64,000 nt of DNA from Aspidapion aeneum (Eukaryota > Arthropoda > Insecta > Coleoptera > Brentidae), in NCBI GenBank assembly GCA_963576565.1, contig OY755046.1, positions 62,661,471 through 62,725,470 of the forward strand, written 5' to 3'. Below, in pieces: positions 57,498-64,000 of the stretch (positions are counted from its first letter, which is position 1; the number at the start of each line of letters is the position of its first letter). Made by a program: the position numbers and the translations under genes. The notes below the pieces were generated by a model that made no database searches, was not told the DNA's origin, and saw only the letters and a program-made list of their open reading frames with translations.

Positions 57498-59009
57498 CAG
57501 CGTGTCCCATTTTCGATGGGATTAAATGGGAAACTCGCTTATTATTAAAGATATTGATTTTCTGATTGCACCTTACCGTGCTCTTTTTTTGAGCCCTTAA
57601 AAATGGCGTAATCAGATTTTTGCTATACCCCGTAGTTTCGCTATTACAGGGAGTTTTGGAAAAAATTGTATTTTTAATAATCCCTTGTATCTCGCTTATT
57701 TTGTGAGATATTTTTATTCTGTAAAAACCTTTTAGAAGAAAATAATGACGTTGTCAACTTTTTAAAATATTGTTTAGTTTTTGAGATATGGTATTTATCA
57801 TAAAAAAATTAAATACGGACCTGGATTTTTTTTATTACTATTTTGATTGGTTTCATGCTAGTATTATCATAAAATAATAAAAATTTTAAAATTTTTTGTT
57901 TTAACGTAAAAAAAAATTTAATATTTAAAAAAAAATTAGTCCGAACCTGGATATTTTTAACATAAATATAAATTAAAAATTGCTAGATAAACAATTTTTA
58001 GTTTAACTGTTTTGATACTTAGCATATTAAAATGGTTTTACGTTAATTTACAGATTTATTTAAAACAAAGTCTACGAAAAATACAAAAAAAAACAAATTA
58101 TAAAAAATAACTAATTTTTCAGATTACCATTATGTGTAAGACATTGTTGGCATTTTTGAGTAATTTTTCTTAACGCATTTTGCATAAAAATATTTCTGTC
58201 ATTTAAATATTGGGATTTTGTTGCTTGAATGAAGCAGTCAAACATATCACATTTTTCAAAATCTGGATATGGTCGATTTCTAGCCAGTTTAAAATAATTG
58301 TAAGCTATTCACAAAAATGACAAGTAAAATGACAATGTCAATTCCACGCTTTTGTTTTGTAAATTTCACGACCTGCTGTGCTACCATCAAATAATTAGTA
58401 TGATATTATTTTTGTAACTTTTTAACGTTTTTTACTTTATTTATAAATCTTTTAATTATCATTTCAAAACAGATAAACTAAAAATCGTTCAACTAGTGTG
58501 TCTTGCAATTTTTAATTTATAATTACGTTGGAAATTTCCAGGTTCGGACTATAATTTTTTTTTCAAATATTAAATAGTTTTTTTTAACCTTAAATCAAAA
58601 AAATGTTAAAGTTTTATCATTTTAAGGTAATAATAGCATGAAACTAATCAAAGTAGTAATAAAAAAAATCCAGGTCCGTATTTAGTTTTTTATGATAAAT
58701 ACCATATCTCAAAAACTAAATAATATTTTTAAAAATTGACAACGTCATTATTTTGCTCTAAAAAAGTTGCCATAGAAAGGTTTTTACAGATTAAAAATAT
58801 CTTGCAAAATAAGCGAGATACAAGGAATTAGTTAAAATGCAATTTTTTCAAAAACTCCCTGTATTAGCGAAACCACGGGGATAGCAAAAATCTGATTACA
58901 CCATTTTTAAGGGCTCCAAAAAAAAGCACGGTAAGGTGCAATCAGAAAATCGATATCTTTAATAATAACCGAGTTTCCCATTTAATCCCATCGAAAATGG
59001 GACACGCTG
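57498..59009. mobile_element. 1.5-kb TA-flanked inverted-repeat element, CAGCGTGTCCC ends
   Basis: It begins CAGCGTGTCCCATTTTCGAT and ends with the perfect inverse, with TA on both sides. Arms of over 400 bp match nearly throughout (GCACCTTACCGTGCTC, TACAGGGAGTTTTGGA-like, AAAAACTAAACAATATTTT). The interior is AT-rich and has no gene. A partial copy lies at 62171-62487. Confidence 0.75.
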
Positions 59010-59158
59010 TACCTCATCCTTTCAGGGTCTTATACAAATAAATAGCTACGAAAACCTTGTAAATCTCGCCCCGACGAACAGTTTTTAAATTTTTTTAAAA
59101 CCGTGCCTAATCACAGCACACCGTTTTAAGTTTAGTTTTAAGGGTAAGTAGCTTAGCA

Positions 59159-59299
59159 CAGTGGCGGCGCCAGGGGGGGGGGGGCACGGGGGCTATGGTC
59201 CCCACATTCTGGTGTATTAGACACCTGAGCAAAAAATATTATATGCTTGTTCAAAAAATCTAAATTCCCCCCTTTTTTTTAAGTCTGCGACCGCCCCTG
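59159..59299. mobile_element. CAGTGGCGGC MITE with 7-bp duplication
   Basis: A 141-bp unit from CAGTGGCGGCGCCAGG to CGACCGCCCCTG, with G-run and C-run subterminal blocks. CTTAGCA flanks both sides (59152-59158 and 59300-59306). hAT-like ends, but a 7-bp duplication. Confidence 0.65.
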
Positions 59300-59470
59300 C
59301 TTAGCAGCTAGTAGTAGCTTTTCTTATAACTACACAGAAAAAAAGAAGTTCTTCAGTTAAGAAAAGTAGTTTTCTTGAAAAAATTATCTTGACCCAAAAG
59401 CAAAAGTCTCTGAACAAAATGTTTTCTTTTCATCTAAGCAAACCGCTTGTTTTGAGGAAATAGTTATTTT

Positions 59471-59591
59471 CCTAACAAGTGTGGAAAGTGATACTTTCCC
59501 GCACGCGACTGCAGTTGACCCGAACGACGCGGAGCGGAGTTCGGGCAAGCAGTCGAGGGTGGGAAAGACACTTTCCGCATGAGTTAGGAAC
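59471..59591. repeat. Palindromic unit CCTAACAAG...GTTAGGAAC, copy 2
   Basis: The ends CCTAACAAGTGTGGAAAGTG and the imperfect inverse CACTTTCCGCATGAGTTAGG enclose ACTTTCCCGCACGCGACTGC and an inner palindrome CCCGAACGACGCGGAGCGGAGTTCGGG-like region (about 59518-59545). ATTATTTTTTCTTCGACCG follows. It sits just beyond the 3' end of the tyrosine recombinase gene. Confidence 0.6.
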
Positions 59592-59670
59592 ATTATTTTT
59601 TCTTCGACCGATGTTACAATACCACAAATTTACTTTTGAAAAAATATTTTATTTGAACATAAATAAAATA

Positions 59671-60885
59671 CTAATTATTATTATTGGTAATAGTGATATT
59701 GAAAACACAATTTGTTGCAGTTTGAAGATTATTCAGAATTGCCGGTGTAGTGGAGTTCGATGGTAGTAATTCTCGCATCTGGTGGCCGCTTGTAGAATCG
59801 AAAGTGCGCAAAGATGGCGTCTGGGTCTGCAGGACTCTTCCAGTGGACGTTGACGGCAGCAGTTGCAGTTGCAGGTCACTTACAGTTGACGATGACGGTG
59901 CTGGCAACGATTGCAGGTCATAGGTAGATGAAAGAATCTTACTCGAGATGTTCTCTTTCTGTTTCTCGGAATCTTCCAAATACCCCTCAGCGACAGCAGT
60001 GGACTTCCACCCACCAAGGCGTTTTATGTTTGTTATGCCTTCACCTGAATCTGCTAGGAATGTTGCTGAAGAACGTCTGAAGCTATGGCCGGTATAACGT
60101 TCTGGGTTAGGTAGGCGCAAATATGCAGCGATCTCTGATGGCATCTTTCCAAAAGTGTTCACTCCTACACACTGATTGGAACATTTTCCTTTTTTATAAT
60201 AAATGAAAAACCGGCGGTGCGGAGTAGTAGGAGGTCTCAAATTTGCGTACTTTCTATACAGCATCAAAAAAGATCCATTATTTATTTCTTCGGATAAAAC
60301 GAAGGATCTTAAGGAATGATTTTTAGTGTCGGAGATCTTAACAACGATCAGACTTCCTTTATCCTGTATGTCATCCAGAGTGATATTTAAAAGCTCCGCC
60401 CTGCGGAGAGCATCAGCCAAAGCAAAAATGGTACTCACTTTAATCATCAAATAAATCTCATCAGGAGCTAACATAAACCGCGATATATCATCTTTGGTGA
60501 AAACTTGCGCCTTCTGGGCTCAAAAACCAACATTTTTTTGTTTAAGAAACGATGTTAGCTTGTGGAATCTGCTTATGTCCAGATTTTGCTTAATTTTAAC
60601 CAAGCTTTTCACCATGGAATAGCGTGACCATAAGGTATTTTTCAAGACCTTGCTCAGGTCTAGGAAGTATGCCAAGAAGACTTCTTCTTTGTAGATTCTC
60701 ACCCCTTTCTCCTTACACCATGTCACGAAATGATTGTACTGTTTTTCGTACCTTTGTCTCGATTTGGCAGGTAGCAGCTCACCATTCACATCTTCAGCAG
60801 CCTGCAAAATGCACTCCGGAAGTTCATCTTCGGAACAGTCCATTGAAAAATCCATTTTATTCAAAATAAAAGGCAGTTCTGTCAC
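59671..60885 (-). pseudogene. Crypton-like tyrosine recombinase with one internal stop
   Basis: A single - strand frame of 404 codons, intact except for TGA at codon 122 (60520-60522), between KQKNVGF and AQKAQVFTKDD. The N-terminus is MTELPFILNKMDFSMDCSED; a second start, MDFSM, ten codons on is also plausible. A SAM-like core-binding part (KSRQRYEKQYNHFVTWC) is followed by the catalytic domain: Arg in ADALRRAEL (about 161-162), Lys in LIVVKIS (183), H-S-F-R (267-270), Trp 293 in LGGWKS, and the nucleophile Tyr 302 in AEGYLED. All residues needed for DNA cutting and rejoining by tyrosine recombinases are present. The tail is Ser/Thr-rich and ends NCVFNITITNNNN. Crypton elements and related insect genes carry this enzyme. 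With one stop it is a recent pseudogene, or the stop is read through or is an assembly error. Confidence 0.85.
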
Positions 60886-61189
60886 TTCAGAGACGCTCTT
60901 TGACTAGCTTTGACGTTTGAGTAACAATAACATAACTTGGTTGCCATAGCAAACTGGACCAAGCACCTGTCACAGCTTGGCTTGATAGTTGTTGTATGAC
61001 ATGACTATACGGGGGGTATGCAGAAATATTTAAAAAAATCCATTATTCTGTTTTTTTTTTAAATTGAATAAAAAACTTGAAATGAGCTATAATTCATCAG
61101 ATTGCCTATCTGCTAAATTCCCTACACTGTACCAAGTCGATAGTTACGACTTTTGAGGTATAAACCTATAGAATAACTCCAAAATTGGC

Positions 61190-61310
61190 ATAGTTTTGCT
61201 TTCCCGCACTAGTGCGGGAAAGTGATTTTCCCGCACTAGGGCGGGAAAGTGATGCTTTCAAAACTAAAATGCGTGCGGGAAAGTGGGTATATATGCACGG
61301 TCGTAGAAAA
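61190..61310. repeat. TTTCCCGCAC palindromes upstream of the recombinase
   Basis: Tandem palindromes: TTTCCCGCACTAGTGCGGGAAAGTG-like at about 61200-61225, TTTTCCCGCACTAGGGCGGG after it, then GCGTGCGGGAAAGTGGG near 61270. CGGTCGTAGAAAAAATAAT follows. The last string is the inverse of ATTATTTTTTCTTCGACCG at 59592, and CCGCACGC is also shared, so related sequences bracket the recombinase in inverted orientation. Confidence 0.6.
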
Positions 61311-61959
61311 AATAATAATTGTCTTGGCAAATTTTTTTGGTTTCAAACAAACTGCCTTTAGCGAAGAAAAAGTAGTTTTAAAGCAAGATATAAAATGTCT
61401 TCCTTATATCTTCTTAACACAAATAAAGCTTTACTTTGCCTAAAGACTTTTAATTTTTTAACTCAAAATATCCTGCATCTCAAAACGAAAATGGCGATTT
61501 ATTCCATAATACTAGAAAACACAAAACAAGAAGGTTGCCGCTTCCATTCAAAACAAATCAATTTTCTTGGATAAAGGCAACTTTTATTTTCAACGGAAAC
61601 CAGCAGTTCAAGAGAATAGAAAGCAGATTTTTTTTTGGATCAAAGCAATTTGCATTGACTGAAGCCCTTTTTTTTTGTGTACAAAACTAGCGGTTGCTTT
61701 GGATTAATCTCAAAAGAAAAACATAAATTCTTTAGAAATCGGTTCAGAAAATGTTTCGAAACAAGAGGAACGGTTTTAAACCTATTTCAAAGGGATTGTT
61801 AAGTTGGTGCTGTTCACTTCTTGTACTTGGGCAAATAATAAAAATGACACTGAAAAATTGAATATGCAGCAATAAAACACTTTTTGCCTTTTACCGGCTT
61901 AACGCGGCGGCGAGTACCCACTGATCAACAAGTACCTCATTAAATGAAATTGTGGGATT
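61311..61959. other. No gene seen
   Basis: Moderately AT-rich DNA with long A runs. Short + strand frames have no recognised motif. Confidence 0.35.
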
Positions 61960-62167
61960 AGCTGCCCATGGCGGCAATCCTAGAAGAGCTCAGGAATGGC
62001 CAGAGTGAGTAAATATATGTCTGACAGCCAGGCCACTCTAAACGCGCTCAGCGCACCTGATTGCTGATGCTTTGGTGGAAATATGCGCAGAGGCGCTGGA
62101 GATCCTGAGCAATGGAAAACGGGTGATGCTGGTTTTGGTTCCAGGGCATTCAGGGATCCTGTCTGCT
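61960..62167 (+). pseudogene. LINE RNase H fragment
   Basis: Broken + strand frames give MAAILEELRNGQSE, YMSDSQATLNALSAP and, after a frameshift, EICAEALEILSNGKRV and VLVPGHSGI. D-S-Q-A and V-P-G-H-S-G are the RNase H motifs of LINEs of the R1/I/Loa type. The jockey and RTE copies here lack this domain, so this is a different lineage. It ends where the 62171 element begins. Confidence 0.75.
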
Positions 62168-62170
62168 GTA

Positions 62171-62487
62171 CAGCGTGTCCCATTTTCGATGGGATTAAAT
62201 GGGAAACTCGGTTATTATTAAAGATATCGATTTTCTGATTGCACCTTACCGTGCTCTTTTTTGGAGCCCTTAAAAATGGTGTAATCAGATTTTTGCTATA
62301 CCTCGTGGTTTTGCTAATACAGGGAGTTTTTGGAAAAATTGCATTTTAATTAATTCCTTGTACCTCGCTTATTTTGCAAGATATTTTTATTCTGTAAAAA
62401 CCTTTTTATGGCAACTTTTTTAGAGCAAAATAATGACGGTGTCAATTTTTTAAAATATTGTTTAGTTTTTGAGATATGGTATTTATC
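62171..62487 (+). mobile_element. Partial copy of the CAGCGTGTCCC element
   Basis: It matches the left arm of 57498-59009 from the very end (CAGCGTGTCCCATTTTCGAT) for 317 bp, then is cut off by a Helentron-like 3' fragment. The second arm is absent. Confidence 0.72.
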
Positions 62488-62620
62488 CTGTGGTATCAAA
62501 CAAAAGGTAATTTAGTCCGGAGTTGAATAAAATATATTTCAGTTTTTAGTTATATTAGCTCACACGTACACTATAACTATAGTACCTAGTGTGAGCTTAG
62601 GGGCCCATATATTGGCAGAG
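62488..62620 (+). mobile_element. Helentron-like element, 3' fragment (copy J)
   Basis: Only the last 133 bp: the end of the third internal repeat (TGTGGTATCAAACAAAAGG), the 3' hairpin, and GGGGCCCATATATTGGCAG. It is followed 32 bp later by a complete copy in the same orientation. Confidence 0.75.
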
Positions 62621-62651
62621 TATTTTTATTATGATTCGGTAAGACATTTTT

Positions 62652-62787
62652 AGCTCACACATATACTATACTATAGTAGTGTGAGCTATAGTGATCCTAA
62701 TTTTTTCGAGAAAAAAAAAGTTGCTCCGATTTCAAAAATTTTTATATATCTTTGCGTTTCAGATGATTTTGAAACTTTTTTGTTGTG

Positions 62788-62867
<80 letters not shown>

Positions 62868-63421
62868 ATGTCTGTCTGTAACGACCAACGCGCATAACTC
62901 AAAAACCGCTAGCCCGATTCTAATGAAATTTGGTACCTAAGCTGGGTTTTGGCTCGAGATGGTCCCATTTAAAAATGAACAAAATCCACCAAACACAAGC
63001 CAAATAAAAGGGTGGGGGTAGATTTCAAAAATTAAGTTTATGTAAAAATATGGCTTGTGTGATATCAAACGAAAGGTAATTGAGTCTGGAGTTAAACAAA
63101 ATACATTTTAGTTTATTTAACAAAAAAAGGGTGGGGGTAAATTTCAAAAATTTGAATTTATGTGAAAATATGGCATGTGTGATATCAAACGAAAGCTAAT
63201 TGAGTCTGGAGTTAAACAAAATACATTTTAGTTTTTTTTTTAGTGGGGGTAGATTTCACAAATTTGAGTTTAAGTAATAACATGGCTTGTGTAGTATCAA
63301 ACGACAGGTAATTGAGTCTAGAGTTGAATAAAATATATTTCAGTTTTTAGTTATATTAGCTCACACGTACACTATAAATATAGTATCTAGTGTGAGCTAA
63401 AGTGCCCATAAATTGGCAGAG
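62652..63421 (+). mobile_element. Helentron-like (GTCT)n element, copy K
   Basis: Complete copy with a microsatellite of about 90 bp, three diverged internal repeats, and a 3' end variant (GCTAAAGTGCCCATAAATTG). Confidence 0.75.
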
Positions 63422-64000
63422 TATTTTATTTGCAAGGCACTTGGTGATTATCCACTTGTGTTTTACAAATGCAATAATATTCATCGGTATCAAGGCCTCG
63501 GTCGGCCGCCCGCCCGTCAGTTAGAGGAGATCGGGGCTAATGCCTAATTCAACAAAAAAATCTCAACAAGAGCGACGCTTCTCTTGAAATCAAACAGACA
63601 AATCTTTTTGAGGTTTTTGATCGTTGATCGGAAGCGATATTAGTCTTATGAATGTAGTAAAATAGATTAGAATATTTATTAATATTTTCGGCTACAAAAA
63701 TATAAATTTTACAAGAACCTAGTTAATTTTTTGTTATAAATAATAAAAATTATCCAAAATTACAAATAAAGTAAAAAAACACACGTTCATACTGTGATTG
63801 TAGAAAGACAAATACACTTCACATTTAAGACTAACACTGAGACTCAAAATTCTACCTTCCTCTTGGTAGAAAGTTTTCAAACTCCTTTAGGGTGTAAAAA
63901 GTTGTATGCAATTAAATTAATTTTTTCAAGAAGAATTGCTTCGTTTATTGCTGATCATCATCATCAGTAAACATGAAGACAATTTCGCAGGTAATGTATT
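63422..64000. other. Terminal stretch, no gene seen
   Basis: It contains a short GC-rich piece (CTCGGTCGGCCGCCCGCCC near 63505), an AT-rich stretch, and ATCATCATCATC near 63956. No conserved frame was recognised. Confidence 0.4.

Overview
The window looks like gene-poor, transposon-saturated nuclear DNA from an arthropod, most probably an insect with a large genome (a beetle is my weak guess). The evidence is long AT-rich introns with GT-AG splice signals, jockey-like and RTE-like LINE retrotransposons, pogo, hAT-like and Mutator-like DNA elements, and many TA-flanked elements ending in CAGGGTGT. There is no operon, Shine-Dalgarno or CRISPR structure. No tRNA or rRNA was recognised.

Two host genes can be rebuilt from small exons by matching splice sites and reading phase. 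On the + strand, three exons (2695-2935, 5387-5553, 12722-12856) join in frame into a protein with a death-effector-like half domain, a linker and a complete death domain. This is very probably FADD, the adaptor between Imd and the caspase Dredd in insect immune signalling. Its 5' end is missing from the window. On the - strand, four exons (52830-52956, 49864-49970, 46661-46789, 44911-45086) join in frame into the C-terminal half of a Kruppel-like factor: a Ser/Asn-rich segment followed by three C2H2 fingers and the stop codon. It most resembles the KLF5/dar1 type. Its 5' exons lie beyond the window or were not recognised.

Most of the remaining DNA is mobile elements, often nested. 1-12.7 kb: FADD introns holding a 120-bp tandem array, an RTE LINE split by two DNA elements, and a 49-bp perfect palindrome with an 8-bp target duplication. 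12.9-17 kb: a 4-kb inverted-repeat element with smaller elements inside it. 17-29 kb: hAT-like MITEs, a resolved pogo element, a fold-back Mutator-like element with tandem-repeat arms, and a 1.9-kb inverted-repeat element broken by a Helentron-like element that is itself broken by a 250-bp element. 29.2-36.7 kb: a 7.5-kb inverted-repeat element carrying a jockey-like LINE. 36.7-44.8 kb: AT-rich DNA, Helentron-like copies and a GGTTC satellite. 44.9-53 kb: the KLF gene. 53-64 kb: a second RTE LINE, further inverted-repeat elements, and a Crypton-like tyrosine recombinase gene with one internal stop codon and palindromic flanks.

The commonest repeat is a 600-900 bp element with a (GTCT)n microsatellite and AGCTCACAC hairpins near both ends. 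It has ten near-complete copies and one fragment, and resembles the DINE-1/mini-me (Helentron-associated) class. The two host genes have no visible functional link; everything else is parasitic DNA around and inside them.
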